The position numbers were made by a program, and so were the translations under genes. Source: Albimonas pacifica (GTDB lineage: Bacteria > Pseudomonadota > Alphaproteobacteria > Rhodobacterales > Rhodobacteraceae). From it: DNA of 64,000 bases. Under the pieces are notes generated by a model. It did not search any database and was not told where the DNA came from. It was given only the letters and a program-made list of their open reading frames with translations. The stretch is taken from contig NZ_FOQH01000013.1 in the NCBI RefSeq assembly GCF_900113695.1, positions 1 to 64,000 of the forward strand, given 5' to 3'. Shown in pieces: positions 21,787-31,376 of the stretch (positions within the stretch are counted from its first letter, which is position 1; every line of letters begins with the position of its first letter).

Positions 21787-23096
21787 GGCGCGTCTCCTGC
21801 GTCCGCGTCGATGAAGATCTCGGCCGGGGTCTCCAGCAGCGCCTTGAGGTCGGCCACGAAGGCCGCCGCCGCCCAGCCGTCGACCACCCGGTGATCGAAG
21901 GAGCACGACAGGTTCATCATCCGCCGCGGCACGAAGCCGGACCCGTCCCAGGCGGGGCGCACGGCGATGCGGTTGACGCCGACGATGGCGACCTCGGGGT
22001 GGTTGACGATGGGGGTGGTGGCGATGGCCCCCAGCGGCCCCAGCGAGGTGACGGTGAGGGTCGAGCCGCTCAGGTCCTCGGGCGCCGCGCGTTTCTCGCG
22101 CGCGGCCTCCGACAGGCGGCGGATGGCGCGGGCGAGCTGCCACAGGCCCTGCGCCTCTGCGTGGCGCAGGACGGGGACCATCAGGCCCTGGTCGGTCTGG
22201 GTGGCGATGCCCGCGTGCAGGGCGGCGTGGCGGCTGACCACGCCCGCCTCGTCGTCGTAGCGGGCGTTGACCCCGGGATGGTCCTGGATGGCGCGGGCGA
22301 GCGCCCGCAGCAGGAACGGCAGCAGGGTCAGCTTGCCGCGCGTGGCGGCATGGCGGCGGTTGAGCGCCTCGCGCAGGGTCTCCAGCGCCTCGACGTCGAC
22401 CTCCTCGACGATGGAGAAATGCGGGATGCGCGACTTGGCGAGCGCCATGCGCTCGGCGATGCGCCGGCGCACGCCGACGACGCGGACCTCCTCGACCTCC
22501 GGCCGGGGGGCGAGGCCGCCGGGCGCGGGCGCGGCGGGGCCGTGGGAGATGAAGGCGTCGAGGTCCTCGTGCAGGATCCGCCCGGCGGGGCCGGAGCCGC
22601 GCACCTGGCGCAGGTCCACCCCCGCCTCCCGCGCCCGCCCGCGCACCGAGGGCGCGGCGAGGGGCTTTCCGGTGGCGCCGCGTGCGGGGGCGCCCCCCGC
22701 CGCGGGAGCGGGCTTGCGGGGCGGTGGGGCGGGCTTCGCGGCGGCTTTCTCCGCGGCGGGCTCGGGGTCGGGCTTCGGGGCGGGACCCTCCGCCGGCTTC
22801 GGCTCGGCCTCGGGCGCGGGCTCGGCGGGGGCGTCGTCGGAGAGTTCCGCGTTGGGATCGGTCTCGATCCGCACCAGGTCGGCGCCCACGGCCAGCACGT
22901 CGCCCGGCGCGCCGCCCAGCCAGGCGATGCGGCCGGCGACGGGGCTGGGGATCTCGACGGTGGCCTTGTCGGTGGTGACCTCGGCCAGCAGCTGGTCCTC
23001 GGCCACCAGCTCGCCCTGCTTGACGAGCCAGGCCGAGAGCTCGGCCTCGGCGATGCCCTCGCCGATGTCGGGCATGCGGATGGTGCGCAGGGTCAT
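21783..23096 (-). CDS. bkdB: branched-chain 2-oxoacid dehydrogenase E2 (dihydrolipoyl acyltransferase)
   Basis: A 437-aa E2. The lipoyl domain is at 1-80 with Lys44 in TTDKATVEIP as the attachment site. A Pro/Ala/Glu-rich linker follows, then an E3/E1-binding domain (AAPSVRGRAREAGVDLRQV...GPAGRILHEDLDAF), a second linker and the catalytic domain ending in FDHRVVDGWAAAAF with the active His and the DG pair. It transfers branched acyl groups to CoA and forms the core of the complex. It lies between bkdA2 and lpdV. Confidence 0.95.
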   Translation of the reverse strand: MTLRTIRMPDIGEGIAEAELSAWLVKQGELVAEDQLLAEVTTDKATVEIPSPVAGRIAWLGGAPGDVLAVGADLVRIETDPNAELSDDAPAEPAPEAEPKPAEGPAPKPDPEPAAEKAAAKPAPPPRKPAPAAGGAPARGATGKPLAAPSVRGRAREAGVDLRQVRGSGPAGRILHEDLDAFISHGPAAPAPGGLAPRPEVEEVRVVGVRRRIAERMALAKSRIPHFSIVEEVDVEALETLREALNRRHAATRGKLTLLPFLLRALARAIQDHPGVNARYDDEAGVVSRHAALHAGIATQTDQGLMVPVLRHAEAQGLWQLARAIRRLSEAAREKRAAPEDLSGSTLTVTSLGPLGAIATTPIVNHPEVAIVGVNRIAVRPAWDGSGFVPRRMMNLSCSFDHRVVDGWAAAAFVADLKALLETPAEIFIDADAGDAP

Positions 23097-23099
23097 GGC

Positions 23100-24112
<1,013 letters not shown>

Positions 24113-24113
<1 letters not shown>

Positions 24114-25345
24114 CAGAAGCCGACCTCGTGGCGCTGGCGGATCAGGTGGGGGGGCATTTCGGCGAAGACGTCCTCGAACATCTCGCGGGGCGAGGGGCGC
24201 TCGCCGGAGTGGAGGGTGCCGATGGCCTCCGCCTCCTTCTGGGCGGCGACGACCTCGTCCAGCGCCTCGGCCTCGGCCTGCACGTGACGCTCCTCGGTCC
24301 ATTCGCCGATGGCGATCAGGTGGGCTTTCAGGCGCAGGATCGGGTCGCCCAGCGGCCAGGCCTTGCCTTCCTCCTTCGGGCGATAGGCCGACGGGTCGTC
24401 GGAGGTGGAGTGGCCGCCCGCGCGGTAGGTCACGAACTCGATCAGCGTGGGGCCGAGGTCGGCGCGCGCCCGCTCCACCGCCCAGGCGCCGGCGGCGTGG
24501 ACGGCGAGGTAGTCGTTCCCGTCCACCCGCAGCGCCGGGATGCCGAAGCCGTGGGCGCGGGCGGCGAAGGTGCCGGCCCCGCCCCGCGCGATCCCCTGGA
24601 AGGTGGAGATGGCCCACTGGTTGTTGACGATGTTGAGGATCACCGGCGGCTTGTAGGTCGAGGCGAAGACCAGCGCGCCGTGGAAGTCCGACTCGGCCGT
24701 CGAGCCGTCGCCGATCCAGCCCACGGCCAGCTTGCGCTCGCCCCGGATGGCGGCCGCCATCGCCCAGCCCACCGCCTGCACGTACTGCGTGGCGAGGTTG
24801 CCGGAGATCGAGAAGAACCCGTGCTCGCGGGCCGTGTACATCACCGGCAGCTGGCGGCCCCGCATCGGGTCGGCGGCATTGGAGAAGACCTGGTTCATCA
24901 TCTTCACCAGCGGATAGCCCGCCGCCACCAGCAGCCCCGCCTGGCGATAGGTGGGGAAGTTCATGTCCCCCGCCCGCAGCGCCCGCTGGAAGGCGCAGGA
25001 GACCGCCTCCTCGCCGAGATGCTGCATGTAGAAGCTGGTCTTGCCCTGGCGCTGGGCGGTCAGCATCCGCGCATCGTAGGCGCGCAGGGTCAGCATGTGG
25101 CGCAGCCCCTCGCGGAGCTGGTCGGGGGTCAGGCTCCCGGCCCAGGGGCCCACCGCCTCGCCGTCGCGGTTCAGCACCCGCACGATCGAGAAGGCGAGGT
25201 CGCGCATCTCCTCGGGGTTCTCGCCCGGGTCGGGGCGGCGCACGGCGCCGGCCCGCGGGATCGCCACGTGGCTGAAGTCGGGATCGTCGCCGGGCCGGAT
25301 CGCCGGGGCGGGGACGTGAAGTCGGGGCGGGACCTCGTCAGGCAT
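24113..25345 (-). CDS. bkdA1: branched-chain 2-oxoacid dehydrogenase E1 alpha
   Basis: A 410-aa thiamine-diphosphate subunit and first gene of the operon. TPP-binding text GDGSTAESDFHGALVFAS and NNQWAIST is present, as is the phosphorylation-loop region TYRAGGHSTSDDPSAYR of branched-chain E1 alpha proteins. The long N-terminal extension (about 100 residues before GKTSFYMQHLGEEA) is normal for Pseudomonas-type BkdA1. It catalyses decarboxylation of the 2-oxoacids derived from Val, Leu and Ile. A small open frame upstream (25338-25442) overlaps its start. Confidence 0.94.
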
Positions 25346-25690
25346 AGGCAGCCTCCAGGCTGAGGTCGACCAGGCGGTCGACGCGGTCCGGGACGGCGCG
25401 GGCGCGGCGGGGGTCGCTCTCGCCCGTCGCCAGGACCTGCATATAGGTCCCGCAGCGGCGCCGGTCGAGGCGAGGGCCCGCTCGGGCGACGCGCCTGCAG
25501 CGCGTGGGGCGAGGCCGGGGGCCTGCCGTCGCGAAGGGGTCTGACCTGCGGATCCGTGCCTGCATCTGCGCCTCCCGTCCCCGGCAGATTAGGCGGGCGT
25601 CCGCGGCATGTCCTTTCGAAATCGGCTGGAAATCGGCGGGAACCCGGCAGATCCTTTCTCCAATCGCGCTTGTCGAAGCAGGAGATTCCA
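25346..25690. other. divergent bkdA1/bkdR control region
   Basis: 345 bases between the two divergent starts. The half next to bkdR (25600-25690) is less GC-rich, with TTTCGAAATCGG and GGAAATCGGCGGG, a likely place for Lrp-type binding. No exact operator can be defined. The half next to bkdA1 contains only a doubtful 34-codon frame. Confidence 0.5.
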
Positions 25691-26179
25691 GTGACCGCAG
25701 AGCCCGCCGCCCTCGACCGTCTCGACCGCCGAATCCTCGCGGCGCTGGCCGCAGACGGACGGATGTCGAACGCCCAGCTCGCCCAGACCGTGGGCCTCTC
25801 GCCCAGTCCCTGCTGGCAGCGGGTGCGGCGGCTGGAGGCGGCGGGGGTGATCGCGGGCTACCGCGCGATCCTCGACCAGGAGCGGCTGGGCGCGGCCGAG
25901 GTGGTGCTGGTCGAGGTGATCCTCGACCGCCACGACGACGCCGCGCTGGAGCGCTTCGGGCGCGAGATGCTGGAGATGCCGGAGGTGCTGGAGGTCCACC
26001 TGACCAGCGGCGAATACGACTACCTCGTCAAGGTCGCCGTGGACGGCACCCGCGGCTACGAGCGCTTCCTGCGCGAGAAGCTGTTCCGGGTGCCGGGCAT
26101 CCGCCATTCGCGCTCCAGCTTCGTGCTGCGCACGCTGAAGGACGTGCAGGCCTACCTGCCCCCGGCCGAAGGCGCCTAG
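25691..26179 (+). CDS. bkdR: Lrp/AsnC-family regulator of the bkd operon
   Basis: A 162-aa regulator. The N-terminal helix-turn-helix reads LDRLDRRILAALAADGRMSN, then LAQTVGLSPSPCWQRVRRLE. The C-terminal RAM/ligand domain has EVHLTSGEYDYLVKV. The start is a GTG with AGGAG 6 nt upstream; the upstream in-frame ATG-like starts lack a ribosome site. It is divergent from bkdA1, as in Pseudomonas, where BkdR activates bkd with branched-chain amino acids as effectors. The same role is inferred here. Confidence 0.9.
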   Translation: MTAEPAALDRLDRRILAALAADGRMSNAQLAQTVGLSPSPCWQRVRRLEAAGVIAGYRAILDQERLGAAEVVLVEVILDRHDDAALERFGREMLEMPEVLEVHLTSGEYDYLVKVAVDGTRGYERFLREKLFRVPGIRHSRSSFVLRTLKDVQAYLPPAEGA

Positions 26180-26346
26180 CGCGAGGACCGGGGCGGGGTC
26201 TCGACGTCCCGCCGCCCGCGCGGCGGCGGGATCCGCCGCCCTCGCGACGCGGGCGAGGTTTCGTTTCGCCTCAGCGGCCTGGCGGGGGGCGGGGCGTCGG
26301 CCGGCTTGCCGGGGGAGCGCCCGGGCTCTATCTCGCCGGAACGACC

Positions 26347-26368
26347 GGGCCCCCTGCGCAGGGGGCCC
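26347..26368. terminator. 22-bp perfect palindrome upstream of the DASS symporter
   Basis: GGGCCCCC-TGCGCA-GGGGGCCC reads the same on both strands. It lies 29 bases before the GTG start of the symporter and 168 bases after bkdR. It could end bkdR transcription or form a leader hairpin; no T-run follows. Confidence 0.5.
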
Positions 26369-26397
26369 CGACCCTCCTCCAGCCAGCGGAGAGACGC

Positions 26398-27981
26398 GTG
26401 CCCGCCAGACCCGAGCTCAGCCACCAGGGACAGGTTCACGAGCAGCGCCCCTGGCAGGCCTGGGGGACATGGATCCTGCGCGCGCTGGGGCTGGTCGCGG
26501 CGGGGGCGGTCTACTGGGGGCTCGGGGGGTCCGAGGGCCTCTCGCCCGACGCGCGCATCGTCGCCGCCGTCGCCGCCCTGATGGCGGTGTGGTGGATGAC
26601 CGAGGCGGTCCCGCTCGCCGCCACCGCGCTGATCCCCATCGTGCTGTTCCCCGCCCTGACCGGGCAGACGGTGCGCGAGACCACGTCGGCCTACGCCAAC
26701 CCCATCGTGTTCCTGTTCCTGGGCGGCTTCCTGATCGCCATCGCCATGGAGAAATGGAACCTCCACCGGCGCATGGCGCTGAAGACCATCGCCCGCGTCG
26801 GCGTCCAGCCCCGGCGGATCGTCCTGGGGATCATGATCTCCTCGGCCTTCCTGTCGATGTGGGTCTCCAACACCGCGACGGCGCTGATGATGCTGCCGAT
26901 CGGCATGTCGATCCTGGCGCTGTTCACCTCCGGTGGCGACCGCGCCGCGGCGCGGCAGGCCGATCCCACCGGCGGCGAGCCGATCACGCAGGCGGTGGAC
27001 GATCCGAACGTCGCCGCCTTCGGGGTGTGCCTGATGCTGGGCATCGCCTGGTCGGCCTCGATCGGGGGCGTGGGCACGCTGCTGGGCAGCCCCCCCAACG
27101 CCATCGTGGCGGGCTACGCCGCCGACACGCTGGGCGCGCCGATCTCGTTCTTCCAGTGGATGATGGTCGGCCTGCCGCTGGCGTCGGTCTTCGTGCTGCT
27201 GGCCTGGTGGCTGATGACCCGCCTCGTCTACCGCTTCGACCTGCCCGAGATCCCCGGCGGCCGGCGGATGATCGAGCGCGAGATCGAGGCGCTGGGCCCG
27301 ATGTCCCAGGGGGAGAAGATGGTGCTCGGCGTCTTCGCCGCCGCCGCCTTCCTGTGGATCGTGCCGGGGCTGGTCTCGAACATCGGCGCCGTGGCGCGGG
27401 CGGCCCCCTGGCTGGGGAGCTTCGACGACACCGTGATCGCCATCCTCGCCGGCCTCGTGCTGTTCATCCTGCCGGGGCAGGGACGCGGGCGGATGGTGCT
27501 GACCTGGCACGATGCCGAGGACGGCCTGCCCTGGGGCGTGCTGCTGCTGTTCGGCGGCGGGCTGGCGCTGGCCTCGGCGGTTGGGGCCTCGGGGCTCGAC
27601 GACTGGTTCGGCGCGCAGGTCGAGGGGCTGGGCGCGCTGCCCAGCATCCTGCTGGTCGCCGCGGTCGTCGCGATCATCCTGTTCCTGACCGAGGTCACCT
27701 CGAACACCGCCACCGCCGCGACCTTCGTGCCGATCCTGGGCGGCGTCGCCACGGGCATCGGCGTGGACGAGATGATGCTCGTCGTGCCCGCGGCGCTCGC
27801 GGCCACCTGCGCCTTCATGCTGCCGGTGGGCACGCCGCCCAACGCCATCGTCTTCGGCTCGGGCGCGGTGACCATCGGCCAGATGGCCCGCGGCGGCGCG
27901 CTCCTGAACGTGATGGGCGTGGGGCTGATCACCCTGGTGATCTACCTGCTGGGCGGCCTCGCCTTCGGCATCGCGTTCTGA
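26398..27981 (+). CDS. DASS/SLC13 sodium-coupled dicarboxylate symporter
   Basis: A 527-aa membrane carrier. It has the two diagnostic SNT motifs of the DASS family (VSNTATALMMLPIG and TSNTATAATFVPI) and the two matching loops GSPPNAIVAG and GTPPNAIVFGSG. More than ten hydrophobic segments are visible. The start is GTG 26398, preceded by GGAGAG; it gives a short soluble N-tail before the first helix. Relatives take up succinate, malate or fumarate with Na+. It stands alone between bkdR and the decayed oxidoreductase locus. Confidence 0.9.
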   Translation: MPARPELSHQGQVHEQRPWQAWGTWILRALGLVAAGAVYWGLGGSEGLSPDARIVAAVAALMAVWWMTEAVPLAATALIPIVLFPALTGQTVRETTSAYANPIVFLFLGGFLIAIAMEKWNLHRRMALKTIARVGVQPRRIVLGIMISSAFLSMWVSNTATALMMLPIGMSILALFTSGGDRAAARQADPTGGEPITQAVDDPNVAAFGVCLMLGIAWSASIGGVGTLLGSPPNAIVAGYAADTLGAPISFFQWMMVGLPLASVFVLLAWWLMTRLVYRFDLPEIPGGRRMIEREIEALGPMSQGEKMVLGVFAAAAFLWIVPGLVSNIGAVARAAPWLGSFDDTVIAILAGLVLFILPGQGRGRMVLTWHDAEDGLPWGVLLLFGGGLALASAVGASGLDDWFGAQVEGLGALPSILLVAAVVAIILFLTEVTSNTATAATFVPILGGVATGIGVDEMMLVVPAALAATCAFMLPVGTPPNAIVFGSGAVTIGQMARGGALLNVMGVGLITLVIYLLGGLAFGIAF

Positions 27982-28039
27982 GCGCGCGCCCCGCGCGGCC
28001 TCCGCCCTCCTCCCGCCCCGCCGGGCGCGTCGCCGCCTC

Positions 28040-29255
28040 GGCCCCGGTCGCCTTCACCGTCGACGGCGTCGCCCAGGCCGTCGAGGCCGACGCTCGTCCG
28101 AGCCTGCTCGACGCCCTGCGCGAGACGCCGAAGCCGACCGGACCGAAGAAGGGCTGCGGCTACGCCAGTGCGGGGCCCGCTCCGTCGCGGTCAACGGGCG
28201 GCGGATCGACGCCTGCCTCAGCCTCGCCGTGATGCCCGGGGGCGACGAGATCCAGACCGTCGAGGGCCTAGGCGATCCCGACGACCTCGACCCCATGCAG
28301 GCCGCTTTCGTCGCGCATGACGGCCGCCAGTGCGGCGACGGCACGCCGGGCCACCTGACCGACGTGCACAGCACGGGCCTCGACGCCATCGAGGGCATGC
28401 CCGACGGCGGCCTGCGCATCGGCGCCATGGTGCGCAGCGCCGACTTCGCCGCCCACGAGCGGGCGCCCCGGGACTGCCCGGCGCCGACCCGCGCGCTGGT
28501 CGCCGGCGCCTCGGGCCAGCTGCGCGACAAGGCCGCCTCCGAGGGCAACCTGCTGCAGCGCACCCGATGCCCTTGCTTCTTCGACGCCAACCAGCCCTGC
28601 AACACGCGCGGGCCCGGCTCCGGCTGCGGGCTCCTTGAGGGCGCCAGCCGACAGCTCGGCCTCGTGGGCGTCCCGCAGGCCTGCATCGCCACCCACCCCT
28701 CCGACATGGCCGTGGGCCCGCGGGCGCCGGGCGCGACCGTCGAGACGGTGACCGCCGAGGGCGAGGCGCGCGCCATCCCGCTCGCCGAGTTCCTCCGCCT
28801 GCCCGACGACACGCCCGAGGTCGAAACCGTGCCGGCGCCCGGCGAGTTCGTCGCCGCGGCGACGCCGCCCGCCCCCGCCGGCGGCCGGCAGGGCTGCCGC
28901 AAGGTGCGCGGCCGGGCCTCCTGCGCCTTCGCCGTGGTCTCGGTGGCGCTGGTGCGCCGGACCGACGGGACCGGCTAGGTCGCCGTCGGCGGCGTCGCCC
29001 CGCGCCCCTGAGCGATGGAGGAGGCGGCCGCCGCCCTCCCCCGGGGCGCGGCGGCGGTGGCGGCGGTCCTGTTCCGCGACGCGCAGCCCACCCATCGCCA
29101 CGCTGTTCCGCGGCGCCGAGGTCCAGCGCCACCACCACCTCGTCGCCCTGGTGGTGGCGGAGACGTTCGAACAGGCCCGCGACGCCGCCCGCCCGATCCG
29201 CGTCGACTACGAGGTCGACGAGAGCGCGGCGATCGCCGAGCGGCGGGGCGCGCGC
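28040..29255 (+). pseudogene. remnants of a PaoABC/YagTSR-type molybdenum aldehyde oxidoreductase operon
   Basis: Three subunits are present only as fused, broken pieces. From about 28047, FTVDGVAQAVEADARPSLLD...GPKKGCGY is the start of the 2Fe-2S subunit. A frameshift near 28160 moves reading to QCGARSVAVNGRRIDACLSLAV. The second cluster motif is damaged (QCGDGTPGH for QCGxCTPGQ). An internal deletion then joins straight into the FAD subunit: DGGLRIGAMVRSADFAAHE, GASGQLRDKAASEGNLLQRT, CIATHPSDMAV, with the PaoB-type cysteines RCPCFF and PCNTRGPGSGCG. This ends at a stop near 28978. A third frame, FRGAEVQRHHHLVALVVAETFEQ, is a scrap of the Mo-cofactor subunit and stops at 29255 against the next gene. 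No function is expected. Confidence 0.88.
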
Positions 29256-30701
29256 TCAGGCCAGCAGCTTGCCGGGGTTGAGGATCCCCGCGGGGTCCAT
29301 GGCGGCCTTCAGGCGGCGCATCAGGGACATCTCGACCGGGTCCTTCAGACGGGCCATCTCGTGCATGCGCAGGCGGCCCACCCCATGCTCGGCGGTGATC
29401 GAGCCGTTCATCTCCGCCACCAGGTCGTGGACGATGCGGTTGATCGCCTGGGTCTCGGCCTTCCAGGCGGCGTCGGTCCAGTCCTCGGGGCGGATCGGGT
29501 TGTAGTGCAGGTTGCCGTCGCCCGCGTGCCCGAACGTGCAGGGGCGGAAGCCGGGGTAGACCGCCGCCAGCGCCGCGTCCGCCTTCGCCACGAACTCGGG
29601 GATGCGCGAGACGGGGACCGAGATGTCGTGCTTGATCCCGGCGCCGGCGCGCTGCTGCACCTCGGCCTGGTCCTCGCGGATCCGCCACAGCTTCTGCGCC
29701 TGGTCGAGCGAGGCGGGCAGCACCGCGTCCGTCGCGATCCCCCTCTCCAGCGCCTCGCCCAGCGCGGCCTCCAGCGCCTCGGCCATCTTGCCCTGCGGAC
29801 CGGGGCCGTCGACCTGCAGCAGCACGCGCCACTCGGACCCCGGCATCGGGTCCTCGTGGCCCATGGTCTGCGCGGCGAGCGTGAAGCAGATCTCGTGCAT
29901 CAGCTCGAAGGCGGTGACGGTCTCGCCCATAGCGGCCTTCATCAGCGCCAGCAGCTCGATGCCGGCCTCGGCGGAGGGGACGGCGACCAGCGCCACGGCC
30001 GAGTCCCTGGGCCTGGGGAACAGCTTCAGTGTGGCGGCGGTGATGATCCCCAGCGTGCCCTCGGCGCCCAGGAACACCTGCTTCATGTCGTAGCCGGCGT
30101 TGTCCTTGCGCAGCGACCGCAGCCCGTCCCAGATCTCGCCCTGGGCGGTGACCACCTCCAGCCCCAGCACCAGCGCCCGCGCATTGCCGTAGCGCAGCAC
30201 CTGCACCCCGCCGGCGTTGGTCGAGAGGTTCCCGCCGATCCGGCAGGTCCCCTCGGCGGCCAGCGACAGGGGGAACAGGCGGTCGTGCCTCGCGGCCTCC
30301 TCCTGCACCGTCTGCAGGATCACGCCCGCCTCGACGGTCATCGAGTCGTTCAGGGGATCGACCTCGCGGATCCGGTTCATCCGGGCGAGCGACAGCACGA
30401 TCTCCGAGCCGCCCATGTGCGGCTGCCCGCCTCCCGTCAGTCCGGTGTTGCCGGACTGGGGGACGATGGGCACGCGCGCCTCGGCGCAGATTCGCACGAT
30501 GGCGGCGACCTCCGCGGTGCTCTCGGGGCGCAGGACGAGGGGGACCTCGCCCCGCCAGCCGTCGCGCCAGGCGACGAGGTGGGGGGCGATCTCGGCGGGG
30601 TCCTCCGCCACGCCCCTGGGGCCGACGGCGGCCTTGAGGCGGGCGAGGACCTCGGGCGGGACAGGGGCGGCGCCGGGCAGGGGATAGAGACGGTCGTCCA
30701 T
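29256..30701 (-). CDS. FAD-linked D-2-hydroxyacid dehydrogenase (D-2-hydroxyglutarate/D-lactate type)
   Basis: A 481-aa flavoprotein of the VAO/GlcD-D2HGDH family. The PCMH FAD domain shows PQSGNTGLTGGGQP and GTCRIGGNLSTNAGGVQVLRYGN. The C-terminal cap has the metal/substrate motif TFGHAGDGNLHYN and ends in SITAEHGVGRLR. It oxidises a D-2-hydroxyacid to the 2-oxoacid. The 2-oxoglutarate dehydrogenase paralogue upstream in the same operon makes D-2-hydroxyglutarate an attractive substrate (inference); glycolate or D-lactate remain possible. AAGGA lies 5 nt before the ATG. It is the last gene of a three-gene operon. Confidence 0.88.
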   Translation of the reverse strand: MDDRLYPLPGAAPVPPEVLARLKAAVGPRGVAEDPAEIAPHLVAWRDGWRGEVPLVLRPESTAEVAAIVRICAEARVPIVPQSGNTGLTGGGQPHMGGSEIVLSLARMNRIREVDPLNDSMTVEAGVILQTVQEEAARHDRLFPLSLAAEGTCRIGGNLSTNAGGVQVLRYGNARALVLGLEVVTAQGEIWDGLRSLRKDNAGYDMKQVFLGAEGTLGIITAATLKLFPRPRDSAVALVAVPSAEAGIELLALMKAAMGETVTAFELMHEICFTLAAQTMGHEDPMPGSEWRVLLQVDGPGPQGKMAEALEAALGEALERGIATDAVLPASLDQAQKLWRIREDQAEVQQRAGAGIKHDISVPVSRIPEFVAKADAALAAVYPGFRPCTFGHAGDGNLHYNPIRPEDWTDAAWKAETQAINRIVHDLVAEMNGSITAEHGVGRLRMHEMARLKDPVEMSLMRRLKAAMDPAGILNPGKLLA

Positions 30702-30710
30702 CGAAGTCCT

Positions 30711-31376
30711 TCAGATCTTGGCGAATTTCGCGAGCGCCTCGCGGAACGAGAGGCCGCGGACCATCTCCGCCATCGCGCGGGCGTCGTCGGCGGCATAGCC
30801 CGCGGCGAGCTCGGCGATCTCGGCCGCGCGGGCGGCCGGCAGGACCACCACCCCGGTGCCGTCGGCGACGATCACGTCGCCGGGGGAGACCGGGATGCCG
30901 GCGGCGACGACGGGCTCGTTGATCGCCTCCACCCTTATCCGGGTCTTGCCCGGCGTGGGGACCATATGGGCGGAGAACACCGGGAAGCCGAATTCCAGGA
31001 TCTCCTCGCGGTCGCGCACGCCGCCGTCGACGATCAGGCCCTCGATCCCCTTCAGCCTGGCGGCGTAGGAGGCCATGCCGCCCCAGGTCGAGACCGGGGC
31101 GCCGCCGTTCGCCACCACGATCACGTCGCCGGGGCCGGCGGCGTCGATCATGTGGCCGACCTTGAAGTCCGCGACGGGGAAGGAGCCGGCCGGCCCGGTG
31201 ACTTCGCGCGCGGTCACGGCCCGGCCGACGCAGCGCAGCCCGGGGCCGGCGGCATGCAGGCCCAGCATCACGCCGCCGGCGCCGGTCTCGTCGATGGCGT
31301 TGGCGAGCGTCGGGGTGGCGAGGGTGCGCAGGGTCGCGAGCACCTCGTCGGGAACGACTTCGGGCACGGGGGTCAT
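30711..31376 (-). CDS. RraA-like / HMG-CHA aldolase family protein
   Basis: A 221-aa protein of the RraA/class II 4-hydroxy-4-methyl-2-oxoglutarate (HMG) aldolase family. Family marks are TPTLANAIDETG, GPGDVIVVANGG, STWGGMASYAA and the metal-site IVDGGVRDREEI (GGxRD). Such proteins either split 4-hydroxy-2-oxo-acids to pyruvate or decarboxylate oxaloacetate; RraA itself inhibits RNase E. Its place between a 2-oxoacid dehydrogenase and a hydroxyacid dehydrogenase favours an enzyme. The ATG overlaps the stop of the E1 paralogue (ATGA), so the two are co-translated. Confidence 0.85.
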   Translation of the reverse strand: MTPVPEVVPDEVLATLRTLATPTLANAIDETGAGGVMLGLHAAGPGLRCVGRAVTAREVTGPAGSFPVADFKVGHMIDAAGPGDVIVVANGGAPVSTWGGMASYAARLKGIEGLIVDGGVRDREEILEFGFPVFSAHMVPTPGKTRIRVEAINEPVVAAGIPVSPGDVIVADGTGVVVLPAARAAEIAELAAGYAADDARAMAEMVRGLSFREALAKFAKI

